This document shows, piece by piece, positions 7,967-20,786 of a DNA stretch of 29,486 bases. Under the pieces are notes generated by a model that saw nothing but the letters and a program-made list of their open reading frames with translations, was not told the DNA's origin and made no database searches. The stretch is from Reclinomonas americana ATCC 50394. Its lineage: Eukaryota; Jakobida; Jakobea; Jakobida. The stretch's first letter is position 1, and each line of letters starts with the position of its first letter. The stretch spans positions 89,077 through 118,562 of the forward strand of contig PS015121.1 in assembly GCA_048213135.1 (NCBI GenBank), in the 5' to 3' direction. The position numbers and the translations under genes are program-made.

Positions 7967-10900
7967 CGAGGCTCTCCTCGCAGCGCCCGACACTGTCGAC
8001 TTGTGCCGCTTGGATGCACGCAGTGTGCCACTTGTGCGCACATTGCATTTTGTGCATGCATGACGCACAAAATCCCCTCATCTTCTCGCTCTCTCTCTTC
8101 TCGCAGACCGATCGCGACATTTACTGCCTCGCCGAGGCGCTGCGTGTCAACGACAACATCCTTGGTCTCACACTGGAACAGAACGATGTGGCCACGTCAG
8201 GGTCGCGTCACTTGGCGCGCGCGCTGGAAGACAACCGCACTCTCCGTCGTCTCTCGCTGGCGCGCAATCCGCGACTGGAGAACGACGGTGTGGTGCTACT
8301 CATGCGTGCACTGCGTGCCAATCGATCGTTGCGCGTCTTGTCGCTGGAGGCCACTGGCATCACCCATGCATGTCTCGACGACGTGGCCGCTGCATTGACG
8401 GTCAATCGCGTGCTGCAAGAGCTCTCGCTGGCGCACAATCGGCTCGGGGCGAGTGCGTCGCGCTTTTCGCGACTGTGCGAGGCCGTGGCCATGAACGACT
8501 GCCTGTCGACCCTGTCGCTGGCCTATTGTGCGCTGGGTGACGAAGGTGCCACGGCGCTGGCGTCGGCCGCCTCTCGGTCCCTCTCGTTGCGCGAACTCGA
8601 CTTGAGTGGCAACGGCATCACTGACGCCGGTATGAATCGCTTGAGCGACTCGGTGGTGCGCTCCGACACACTGGTCAAGCTGTGGGTGCGCGACAACCTC
8701 ATCACCGACATTGGTGTGCGGTCCATCGCCAAGGCCATTAATCTGTTGCGTCGTCGTCGTGGTGGTGCTTCTGATATGAAGCTGTGGCACTGACATGCGC
8801 GACACGACAGCAATCGTTCGTTGCGTGAGGTGAACCTGAGCAACAACCGCTTCAGCGAGGATGGTGTGATGGTGCTGGCCGACGCGCTGGAGACCAACAA
8901 CACGCTGACAGTCATCGAGTTGGAGGGCATTGTACTCGGCCGTGTTGGTGGCAAGCGACTGGCCGAGATGCTGCAAGTGAACCGCACGTTGCGGCAGGTG
9001 GTCATTGATGTCAGCTCACTGACGCGCTCCGAGGTGAGGAGCGGGAAGGGAAACAATTCTTTGTTACTTCAACAATCAACTTAAGAGTCTTGTCGTCCTT
9101 CCCCTTCCCAGCTCGGCATCCTTCGCCAGTCGCTGGAGATGAACGCCACACTGGAGGACCTGGTGGTAACCGGCGAGTCCATGGCCTCGCCCGACTCCTC
9201 CACCTTCTCCGCCTTCCACAAGGTGCGCTACCGCGCGTCCGGCTCGGGCGACATGCTGGGACCGATTCCCATCACCATGACCTCGCCAACACCCACTGTC
9301 GCTGCTCTCCCGCCTCTCACCGCCGGCGCAATGAGTGGCCGCCGATCGCCGTCTCCGGTACGCGTGCCACCTCTCGACCAGGTGCCGATTCCGCCGCTGA
9401 GGCGCTCCACGGAACTCGGATCCTCCCGCCCATCGTCACCGGCGTCGACGTACATTTCGGGCGCTGGTGCACCACTCGGCTCACACCGTGTGCTTTCGTC
9501 GCCGCCGCCGGTGGTGCAGACGCCGTACTTTTCACTCAGCTCGGCCTCGTCGCTGACCACGGCGGCGGAGATTGAAATCCGTGATGTGCTGGCGCGCATG
9601 CAGAGCGAGCAGCGCGAGAACGGCAAGCGAATGGAGGTGCTACAGCGCGAACTCGACGTGGAGCGCGCTCAAAGTCGTGTGGCTTTCACGCAGTTGCAGC
9701 AGTCGCTTGATTTGTTGCGTGGCTCGTTTTGTCTCGAATGCAGGCAGAAGAAGCGCTCACCCTGTTTCAATAGGGAACGTGATCGAGTGGAACGACTGAG
9801 CAAGTCGAAGAATGAGCTGGAGGGGCGCGTGGTGGAGTTGGAAATGCGCTTGTCTCAAGAGCATTCGCGTCTGCTGGAGTTGCAAGAAAGCACGCGCTCC
9901 ACGGTGCACGACGTCGGCGCCTCGCGCAAGCAGCTGGAGGAGGAGCAGCGGCTGACCAAGCTTACGAACGAGATGGTGGTGCAGGTTCGTTTTGATGTTC
10001 TGCGTGTGCAAGAGGGCCACGGTATCGATCTCTCACTCTCTCTTCCCTCTATCTTTGGCCACCTTCCGCTGGCAGGAGCGTCTTCGCAGCCAGCAGCTGC
10101 AAGACGAGCTGGTCGCCTCACGTGAGACCGTGCGCCGCTACCAAGAGCGCATGGAGGCCTTTGTGTCGACGGCCGATAATCGCATTCACCGCCTGGAGGA
10201 CCAGCTGGTGTCGCACATGCAGGATCGGCAGAGTTTGTCGTCGGTACGGGCGGTCAGCAGCCGGGTATCTCGCTCAGGTTTCTGCCACCCACTCACCCTG
10301 TCCCTCACCAGGTGCAAGAAGATCGCTTGTTGTCCATGCTGCAGCAGCGCGTAAGTGATCTGAGTCGCGATATGAACTCCCGTGTGGATCGCGAACAGAG
10401 CGTCTCGCTGAGTCGCCTGCAGACGGTGGAGTCACGTGTCGATCGACTGGAGAGCGAGTATCATGTCACGGTGGACGACCTGTCGAGCCACCTGTCCAAT
10501 CTGCGCGAACACGTGCAGTCATTCATGGCTGAACAGCGAGCGTTGCGCGCTCTGCAAGCATCACGCGATGACGTGACGCGACTGGAGGACGAAGTGGTTC
10601 TCATCAAGAGCGAGTCGCTCGGTACACGCGAGGCTGTGCGAGCCGCACGTCAGGAGGACACGCGGCGCTTTGGCGAGTTGGAACGGCGTGTGGAGTCGGA
10701 GGTGCAGCGCATTGGCGAGGAGTCAAAGTGGTTGGAGGAGGAGGGCATTCGGGAACGAGTGGAGCATGAGCGACGCGTGCGTGAACTGCTGACAGATGTG
10801 GAGCGCAACGTGGAGCAGCGACTGCGTCTGCAGGCGGAGCTCGAGCGCAAGCACCTCGTGTCACAGCTCGAGTCGCAATTGTCGTCGATTGACTCGCGAG

Positions 10901-11217
10901 TGGCTATTGCGGAGCGGGTCTTCCAGCGACTGCAGCGATTCCTGGAAGGCGCTCGCGAGTACCCTGCGTCGACGGCCGCCGCCTCGGCCTCGTACACGCC
11001 AGCGGCGTCGTACGACTCGGGCGCCGTGTCGGAACGTCTCTCCAAGGTCTGTCGACTGCGTGCATTAATGCCTGCAACAACTTGTCGCACTGCGATGTCC
11101 TCACGTGCTGTTCGACAGGTGTCCAACGCGATGAAGCAGGAGCAGGCGGTCAACTTTTTCCTCCTGGAGGCCATTCGCAATTTTGGAGTGGATCGATCAC
11201 ACGATGACACTCGCTGA
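7967..11217 (+). CDS. Leucine-rich-repeat and coiled-coil protein (5' end in gap)
   Basis: Visible exons: 7967-8051, 8107-8744, 8811-9033, 9112-9984, 10076-10243, 10312-11046 and 11119-11217 (TGA). They give about 939 residues, with phases agreeing at every join. The first third has about ten repeats of the ribonuclease-inhibitor/NLRC type (for example NRTLRRLSLARNPRLENDGV, SLRELDLSGNGITDAGMNRL, NRSLREVNLSNNRFSEDGVM). A Ser/Pro-rich linker follows, then several hundred residues of predicted coiled coil (EIEIRDVLARMQSEQREN, ERLRSQQLQDELVASRETVR and onward). A small cysteine cluster, CLECRQKKRSPC, sits near the start of the coil. N-terminal LRRs with a C-terminal coiled coil is the architecture of the centrosomal or ciliary proteins LRRC45 and CEP78. 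That suggests a cytoskeletal or centriolar role, but orthology is not shown. Confidence 0.85.
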
Positions 11218-11299
11218 GGGTGTCTCGCCTTTTCCCTTGCATTGTAGCAACAGTCTCTCGCCATCATCAACAACAGCAACAACAAGAGCATCATCTTTT

Positions 11300-11305
11300 A
11301 TTAAA
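11300..11305 (+). promoter_or_regulatory. Possible polyadenylation signal ATTAAA
   Basis: ATTAAA lies about 80 bases after the stop of the LRR and coiled-coil gene, in the 123-base spacer shared with the convergent membrane-protein gene. Protist poly(A) signals vary, so this is tentative. Confidence 0.3.
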
Positions 11306-11340
11306 CAAGGGGTGAGATCGAGATTATACACGGTGATTTT

Positions 11341-12474
11341 TTAGAACATGGATCGATTATCGGGCGAGGGACTGGGTGCGGGCGGTAGCAAGTCGTGCTG
11401 CTCACTCCGGTAGGGCACGGAAATGGTGGCCGACACTTTGGTGTACGGCAGGGTGGTGGTGGCGTCGGGCGCAGACGAGAGGGAGTCGTAGGCCGCATCT
11501 GCGGGCACCGAGCGGCGGTTCATGTCCATTTGCTGCAGGTGGGTCGGGCGGTATCGAATCCGCGGTGTATGCAGTAGCACCACCACGCCGAGACCAATCA
11601 GAGAGTACTGCCAGATGCAGCACACGGTTGAGCGTATCAGTGATACGAAGACGCAAAACAACTTGCGCACCACACAGTACAGCACGAAAATGTTGACAGA
11701 GTTGAACGCCCAGTCACTCTCGAGTGCTGTTGTACAGACATGAGCTACCACCACACGTCAGCGCACGGGCAAGAGCAGAAATGACGTACCGGAACCGAGG
11801 TAATTGATAATCAACAGAAACCCGGCAAGGGCAATCACCGACGAGAAGAATACCGTCTGGCAGCAGCAGCACACGAATGAGCACATCGCATGGCGCCCCT
11901 CTTCTTCTCACCACTCCGCCCACCCACCTTCCACAGCGCCTTCCGAATGAGCGGGTTGGGCGACCGATTCTTCAGCAGGTAATGCAACATGGTGATCACC
12001 GGCAACAGCAGGATGCACACGGCAGGCACGCCCACCACTGCCACCCACACATCCCACCGGGTGCACGACTCGGGCCGCGGCGTCGTCGCATCCGACGCCG
12101 CACAGTAGTACCCATTGAGGAACAGAAACAGGGCGAGCGCCACCAGCAGCACGCCACCCAGCAGCGCCGACCACAGCACCGACCGTCGCACCCGTCGCTC
12201 GTTGCGATCGGTGGCAGTCAGCGCCCAGAACACAAAGAACCAGTAGCAGAGGATGAGCAGGGCGTTGAAGCTGGTCGACGTCTGGTCCACCATCAGCACA
12301 GCTGCGCGCGGCCGGGGAGCATGAGGACGAGGCGGTGAAACGACAACTCAACACACTCCTGTACGAACGTGGCATGTCATAGATGTGCAGTGGGCACGGA
12401 AACTGACCGGCGCACGAGCGAGTGACCACAGCTGTTGTCAACAGGAGAGTGTGGTGAGAGAAGCGAGAAGACAT
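11341..12474 (-). CDS. Multi-pass membrane protein with signal peptide, unknown family
   Basis: Four exons: 12474-12369, 12301-11928, 11856-11790 and 11726-11341. They encode 310 residues. The N-terminus (MSSRFSHHTLLLTTAVVTRS, then CAGQ) looks like a cleavable signal peptide or first anchor. It is followed by a short outside segment and about six hydrophobic helices: ALLILCYWFFVFWALTA; VLWSALLGGVLLVALALFLF; WVAVVGVPAVCILLLPVITM; TVFFSSVIALAGFLLIINYL; the SVNIFVLYCVV to FVSLI stretch; and IGLGVVVLLH. Positively charged loops (TDRNERRVRR, KNRSPNPLIRKALWK) suggest cytosolic sides. The tail of about 75 residues is polar, with Ser/Thr/Pro stretches, and ends PSPDNRSMF. A seven-helix receptor-like protein is possible if the N-terminal segment is not cleaved. 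I find no family motif. It converges with the LRR gene, leaving only about 120 bases between the stops. Confidence 0.75.
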
Positions 12475-12923
12475 TTTGTGGCAGGGAAATCAATGCAAAG
12501 CGGAGACCTGCACTCTGCACAGAAGCCGTGAATCGCAAAACCTGCAACGTGATGAACTGCTGATAGTTGTGTCTTTGCCAGCTCCTGTGAAGACGTACAG
12601 AGAGAGATGAGTGAGTTGTCACAACATCATGTCTGTCTGCTTCTCTTCGTTGGTGATTGAGAGGAGAGGAGTGGGTGGAGAGCGCGTGTGTGTGTGTGTG
12701 GTATGCAACTTTCTCGACTCGGAGGACCAAAACGCAATGACATGATACACAAAGGAGATGAGCAGTGACACACACGTGCAGCAAAAGATGGCACACGTGA
12801 TGCGAGAGATCTCGCATTGTGCCATCCTCTCTCTCTCTCTCTCACGCACACACAGACCCTCTCTCCTTGCGTCTCTTACTGCACTGTAGAGAGGACACAA
12901 CAGGACCATTTTGATTGCATGTT
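12475..12923. other. Divergent spacer with GT/GA/CT tracts
   Basis: It separates the start of the membrane-protein gene from the start of the small helical gene. It contains short GT (around 12687-12701) and CT (around 12827-12842) microsatellites, and I see no coding sequence. It presumably carries both promoters. Confidence 0.5.
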
Positions 12924-13210
12924 ATGTCGGAACGCGTGGAAAGGGACCTGTACGCCGTGCGTGCAACAGTGGAGCAACTGTTTCGTCGACTGTGTGTGAG
13001 AGGGAGAGACAGCAGTGCAACACTGACGCTCACGAGTCGCTTGCTTGTGTGCACATGTGTGTGTATTTCGCCTCTCGCAGGAACGAATCACTGGAGCGAC
13101 TCAATCGCTTCTGTGGCGCAGAGGGCGAACTGCAGCAGGCGCAGGCGCAAGTGCTGCAATCGATGAGTGCGTGGACGACTGCCATGACATCCAACAAGCC
13201 ACCATCATGA
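12924..13210 (+). CDS. Small helical (coiled-coil) protein, 65 residues
   Basis: Two exons, 12924-12991 and 13081-13210, join in frame through an 89-base intron with a GTGTGT donor and CTCGCAG acceptor. The product begins MSERVERDLYAVRATVEQLF, continues RRLNESLERLNRF and ends MTSNKPPS. It is almost wholly predicted helix, with leucine and valine at heptad-like spacing. Size and character resemble the small subunits of coiled-coil complexes (BLOC-1/BORC, DASH, kinetochore), but I cannot assign one. The alternative donor two bases on (GTGAGA) would put exon 2 in a less plausible frame. It converges with the importin gene, with about 115 bases between their stops. Confidence 0.6.
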
Positions 13211-13324
13211 TGAGATTGAGATAATACGATGCATACATTGTTAACGACGATGAGATTATGACTTGAGGATAGACACACACACAAACAACAACACACTTAT
13301 TTCCACACCCCCTCTCCATCTCTC

Positions 13325-16300
13325 TCAAGCCACTGGTGCAGCCATCAATCGGCGCAGGCGCTTCTGGTGCTTGGCGGAGAGGTGTGCGGCGTATTGTTCC
13401 AGATTGACGCCCGAGGCTTGCAGGTGCTGGAGGTACTGCGCAGCCTTGCGGCCGGTCTCCTCAGTGATGAACTGCGAGCCCCACACGCTCGAGAAGACTT
13501 CCACCACTCGCGGCAGCGATTCCACGGCGGTGACCACCGGGTGTTGACTGAAGAGAAACAAACATGAGCAAACCAGCAACAACAACAACGACGACAAGAT
13601 GCATGCAACGAAACGATTCAATGAGGCCCATCAGCACGTCGTACACCTTCTTCGCCTCGCCCGGATCGCCCATCACTGGCAGATGGTTGAACCAGTACGA
13701 GAAGGTCTGCATGCGCTCATGTGAGTATCGCGGCACGGTGCACAACAAGAAAACAAAGTAAACGAGTTGGCTCACCTCGTCGGGATTGCTGAACGACTCC
13801 GGGTGGCATGTGAGCGCCCTCCACAGTCCGTTGACGGCGTTGCAGCGTGCGCCCTCAAACCTCCTAATTGAGTTGTGTGCCTCCTTGTCCGACATGCGAA
13901 CAAACAGCGGAATCAATGCTGCACATTCGCACTGTCAGCCCCAGCCACACTCCCCTCCCTGCTCTCGCCACCACTCGTCGTCACGCAACTGTCAGCACAC
14001 TGGCTCCACACCTCTGGCGGCGCGCGCTCCGCAAACAAACTGCAGCCGTACATCGAGGTCTGTCGAATCTCCTCCGAGTCGTCGGTGGTGTACGAGATCA
14101 GAGTCTGCAGAATGAACGGCGCATTCTCCGACACGACCGCGTTGGCGAACTCGATCAGGTCGCAGAACACGCACACGGCGGCCAGGCGGTACGCGTGCAC
14201 CGAGTCGGTCGACTAAAACCAGAGAGAGATATTAGATGCTGTGCAACGCACGCGGCTGATCATCCATTTTCTTCAACGCACCGCCATGGAGCACACGGCC
14301 TGCCAGAAGGTCTCGTAGAAGAACGGCAGGAATGTCTCGTGTGTCTTGATCAGGCCGCCGGTGAATTCCGACCACTGTCCAATGATCATGTTCTCGAACT
14401 CGAACCTGTCCTCAAAGGCATTCTCCTCCGCACCCTCCGCCAACTCCTCCGCCATGTCAGCTGTCGAGAGTGCGACATGAGTCAAACACACAGACACGCA
14501 CGCGCATGCGGCGACACATGCACGAACCCTGCAACTTCTCGCGACGCTCAGAGCTCGCAGTCAGGAGGAAGTTGAGCATCTCCGTCAATNNNNNNNNNNN
14601 NNNNNNNNNNNNNNNNNNNNNNNNNNNNNNNNNNNNNNNNNNNNNNNNNNNNNNNNNNNNNNGTCGTCATCTGCGCCTCCGACAAGAAGTTTCTGCCAGA
14701 CACATCCACCGCCTGATCGAAACCAGTTCAGCACACGATGATCACAAAAAACGAAACAACAGATCCAAACGACAAACCTCACGCATCGAGTCAATGGCAG
14801 TGACTTGTGCCTCGATCTCGTGCTCCTTGGTGATCTCTTGCACAATGTCGTTGAAGAAACGGTTGAAGACGCCAATCACTTGCTGCTGATCGCCGGTGGC
14901 CTCGCGCACAGCCTTCAGCAGCGCCGGCATGAGGGTGCATGCGGTTTGGCGCACCTCTGCAAATCCATAACAATGAGTTTCCATCATGCAGCACACTCTA
15001 CCGAGGACGACGTACCAGGCAAGAAACGGAAGTTCATCAGCGGAATGCACGCCTGCAGCGTCTCCTCAANNNNNNNNNNNNNNNNNNNNTGAACTCGGCG
15101 TAGCCACCCTCCAGCGTTGTCACGTAGTCCAACAGCTTGTCCAGCGCCGCCGCCTTTTCCTGCAGCTCCGTGGTTCGGATCGACACACGACGCACACCTA
15201 CGCGTAACCAAGTGACATTATCAGCCAAAATGCCGTGAGACAATCAATCGCAGAGAGACGGGGGGGCACTCACCGACACCCTTGAACTCGAATGTCATGG
15301 TGCCCCAGCCGTCCTCTGGGTCCGGCTCTGGCTCATCGCCACACGTCACGAGCATCTCGGTCTCGCGGCGAACGCACACCAGCAGGCCCGGGATTACAAA
15401 GCGCAGGTACGGCACAAAGTCCTCCTTGAGCACCGAGCAGAGGCGAGTGTAGGCCTGCTGGATGAGCTCCGTCTCCGGGTCCTCGTACTTCAAGTGAGCG
15501 GCTGGAACATTGACAAATCAGTGACACACTCGTATCGCAAGAAGAAATGTGACTCCCCGCCCACTCACCAACGTCGCCCATCACTTGCATCAAGCCGAGC
15601 GCATCATTGATGCACATCTCCTTGCCGACGGCGCAGCACACCAGCGACATGGCCTCAAAGATGCGGCCGCGCAGCTCCTGATCTCGCACCGTCGTGCACG
15701 ACGCCAACATCGTCTTCAGCACGTGCATCAGCGACTCGTAGTACTGCGTGCAGATAGAGAGGGTGAGGAACCGACTGACTGGGAATGAAACAGATGCATT
15801 CCCAACACACACATACCGGTCCAAAGTGGCCCTCTGAGCACTGCGCCAGCGACGAGATGGACTTGACACCCTCCTCGCGCACCATGTGCACCGGCGACTC
15901 CAGCACCGTCACCAGCTTGGTGAGCAGCGGGTCGACAAACTCATCCAGTGTCGACGTCACAAACTCAGTGTCGGCCAGGTCGAAGAAGTTTTGCACAATC
16001 GACGCAGCCTGCGCCTGCACGCGAACGACCGGATCCTCCATGGTCTGGATCATGCTGTTCAGCAGCGGCTCGTAAAAGTCATGCTGCATCCTCGGTGAAA
16101 TGTCGATGCAGAACTGGCCAATCGTGCCCAGTGCCGCCCACCGCACGTGCATTTGCGGGTCCGACACGCGATCCACAATCAGACTGTGCACGCACGAATG
16201 AGAGACGAGCGCGGAATCATCTCACGCGTGTGACCAAGACGCAACGGAATGAGGTTCTGCAGCTCGCTCTCAAACTCGGCAGTGCACCCCTCGGCAATGA

Positions 16301-17949
16301 CAGTCAAGATCTGCAGCGCCGCAAACCGACCCTTCCAGTCCTCGCTGTAGGCCAGCGTGTTGACGGTGTCGACCACCAGCGGCGCGACAAAGTCGCCGCC
16401 AATCGCAGTGGCCACACGATCCAGAGTCTCCAAGCCAATGTCATACGGCACATCCTCCAGCTCGTCGGTCTCCACCTTGGAGCCCCAGTCCTCCTCTGGC
16501 TCGTAGCTCAACAGCCATTGCACGCCGAGCTCCAAGATGGTCGGCACAAAGTTGGCCATGCCGCGCATGGTCTCGGGGATTTGCTCGCACAGCGTGGTGA
16601 GGAACTCCAGCGACTGCGACTGCAGGTCGAACGGCACACTTGGTGTGCTGGCAAACTGGTAAAACAGGGCGGCGGCGTCGTTGAGGTAGGGCTTGAGGAA
16701 GGCGGGGCGGCTCTCGGCCACCTCGATCACAACCTCGAAGCACTTTTGGGAGGCGTCGTGATCGCCGGCGGTGATGCAAAAGAGGCACGTTTCGAGGCTG
16801 GCAGGCACGAGATCTGGAACATGCGTGTGCGCAGTCAGTGGGCGCTGGCGTCAACTCATGATCACTCACTCCCGACTCTCACTCACCCTGCAGCTTCTTG
16901 CGATCGCTGGCCTTTTTCAGCGTCAACACAAATCCCAGGACGGTGCGAATGGCCTCCACGCGCACATTGATGGCTGAATCGTTCAGACCGGCCACAAAGA
17001 TGGGCTTGATGGCGTCGATGGCCTCCTCAATACCGGCCACGTAGCCGCACACCTCGTTGAAGATCAGCAGCGCAGCCTCGCGCATAATCGGGCGATCGGC
17101 GTGCGCCAACTGGAACAGTGCCGGAAGCAGCTCGGGCCAGCCTGCGTGTGTGTGTGGGTGGTGCAATTAGGTCAACAACCGCGGAGAGCGGGAGGGTGGC
17201 GGGTGGGGGAGAGCACACACCTTCCTCGGCCGAGCAGGCGCACACGGTGCCGATCACGTCGCACACGTTGCGTGCAATGTTCTCCTGCTGCTCCTCATTG
17301 ATGGCCGCCAACAGCTCCGCCTTGAGCGCCAGCTGTGTGTCCTTCTCCAGCGCCGCCCACACATCGGTCTCATCCATCGTAAACACCTTGCGCATCAGCA
17401 CAGCAGCGCCCTGGCGGACCTGTGTACGTACACCCAAGCGAGCCGCTTCAGTGTCAAACTGATCGTCGAGCAAGCGAGCGATGCCCCTCTCGTTCTCGCT
17501 CTCACACACACATGCACACAGAGAGACACGACTTGCGACGGAGAGCGATCGGGGAGCGATTCTGGGGCGCCTCACAGGTCGCTCGTGCACATGCACATGC
17601 ACGAGCACACAGAGCCCAAATCGGAAATACTCTCTCTTCTTCTGCCGCCTCTCACGGAGCGGTGCTCACCTTGGGATCGTTGTGCTGTCTGATGATCTGG
17701 ATGTAGGAAAGCGAGAGGGAGTCGGGGTGCGCGAGTCCACTGGCAAAGTATGCCTCGGCGCGACGGATTTCGGGATTGTCGCCCGAGAGCATGGCGTACA
17801 ACGCATTCTCCACGTCCTCGGGAGTGCACTGGAGGAGGACAGCAGCAGCAGAAGAAGAAGAGGAGGAGAGCAGGGGGTGGGAGTAGGAGTGAGAGGTTTG
17901 ACAATGTTCAGGCTCACACACACGCACAGGCCACGCGAGCGCAAACCAT
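13325..17949 (-). CDS. IPO5: Importin-5 type karyopherin-beta (nuclear import receptor)
   Basis: Sixteen coding exons: 17949-17935 (start, tentative), 17828-17670, 17419-17221, 17141-16887, 16813-16246, 16183-15817, 15743-15569, 15501-15274, 15197-15016, 14956-14778, 14692-14528, 14460-14282, 14212-13999, 13918-13776, 13706-13615 and 13547-13325. The product is about 1,110 residues, close to human importin-5 (RanBP5). Family-like blocks appear in the expected order: ALYAMLSGDNPEIRRAEAYF, GAAVLMRKVF, WPELLPALFQLAHADRPIMR, QTMEDPVVRVQAQAASIVQN, FGPYYESLMHVLKTML, RGRIFEAMSLVCCAVGKE, DPEDGWGTM, the EIRQTSMYGCSLFAERAPPE block and DPGEAKKVYDVLMGLIES. It is a HEAT-repeat solenoid that binds RanGTP and carries cargo such as ribosomal proteins and histones into the nucleus. 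Two assembly gaps fall in exons. The 15-base first exon (MVCAR) is inferred from phase and from the small number of residues needed. Confidence 0.92.
14590..14662. other. Assembly gap (73 N) inside an importin exon
   Basis: It lies between KLLVGGADDD and LTEMLNFLLT. Exon phases require the true missing length to be 2 modulo 3, so 73 is not its real size. Alignment suggests only a few residues are absent. Confidence 0.95.
15070..15089. other. Assembly gap (20 N placeholder) inside an importin exon
   Basis: Deleting the 20 N restores the phase exactly and joins GGYAEF and EETLQACIPL through a single Ile codon. The gap probably hides no sequence. Confidence 0.9.
17420..17669 (-). other. Long intron (250 bases) of the importin gene
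   Basis: The longest intron of this gene. It holds CA-rich runs (around 17511-17530 and 17585-17612), a GTGAGC donor and a GTACACAG acceptor. I see nothing else in it. Confidence 0.75.
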
Positions 17950-18540
17950 TTATGGGGTCTATAACGGATAACAAGGTGGTGGATAACGGCAGAGGGGGAG
18001 TGCGGCGAGCTGGCTGTCGCTCGAACTGTTCTCTCGCAAAACGAGAAGATTTTTCAGGTGCCTTTCCCGCAAAAATGAGGCAAACGCAAACCCCCCACTG
18101 ATGATGCCGGTGATGGCGATGACAGTGGATGTGGGAGGTGTCGATGGAGCGTTCGTACACAAGCAGACAGTCGCCGACCATGAACGAGGCCCAGCGCTGC
18201 AGTCAGCGAAGAGTCGCGATATCGATCGAATTCAAACGTCGAACGCCGAGAACACATGATCACACGTCGATCGGCAAGGGCCGAGTTCGGTGGATTGCCG
18301 TGTCGCGGTAGCACATGCACACACGAGAGACCCGCACTTCGACGTTTATCGACAACTTCACGCACCAAAAAATCAGTCCTCAAACAGAAAAAAACACTGG
18401 TCACCCACGCACCTACTGCGCATATCGCCACAGCATGCCACGACCATTAGCAGCAGCGCTGCAGGCACGACACAACGAGACGTTCATGCTCGCACATGTC
18501 CTGCTCCGAGTATTGGCCGGCGGGCATCCCTGTCGTCGCG
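17950..18540. other. Divergent intergenic region
   Basis: About 590 bases between the importin start and the lipase start. Open frames on both strands here are low in complexity or lack homology features. It probably contains the promoters of both genes; I see no clear TATA box. Confidence 0.5.
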
Positions 18541-20688
<2,148 letters not shown>

Positions 20689-20786
20689 CCCCACGTGGCC
20701 CCTGCTTCTTTCCCGTTGTTGTTGTTGTTGTTCGTATGCGTACAATCGTAAAATGTGTACCATTTTTTTGTTGTCCCATTCATTTC

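Noticed and set aside
6953-8793. Very long open frames (over 480 codons) through the 897-N gap
   Set aside because: They are open only because N codons contain no stops. The flanks are intronic or belong to the LRR gene in defined exons.
8208-9056. Antisense frames opposite the LRR exons
   Set aside because: They mirror the LRR codon bias on the other strand and contain no domain of their own.
12377-12909. Overlapping minus-strand frames upstream of the membrane-protein gene
   Set aside because: Low-complexity products of CA/GA tracts. The first exon with a signal peptide (12369-12474) is better supported.
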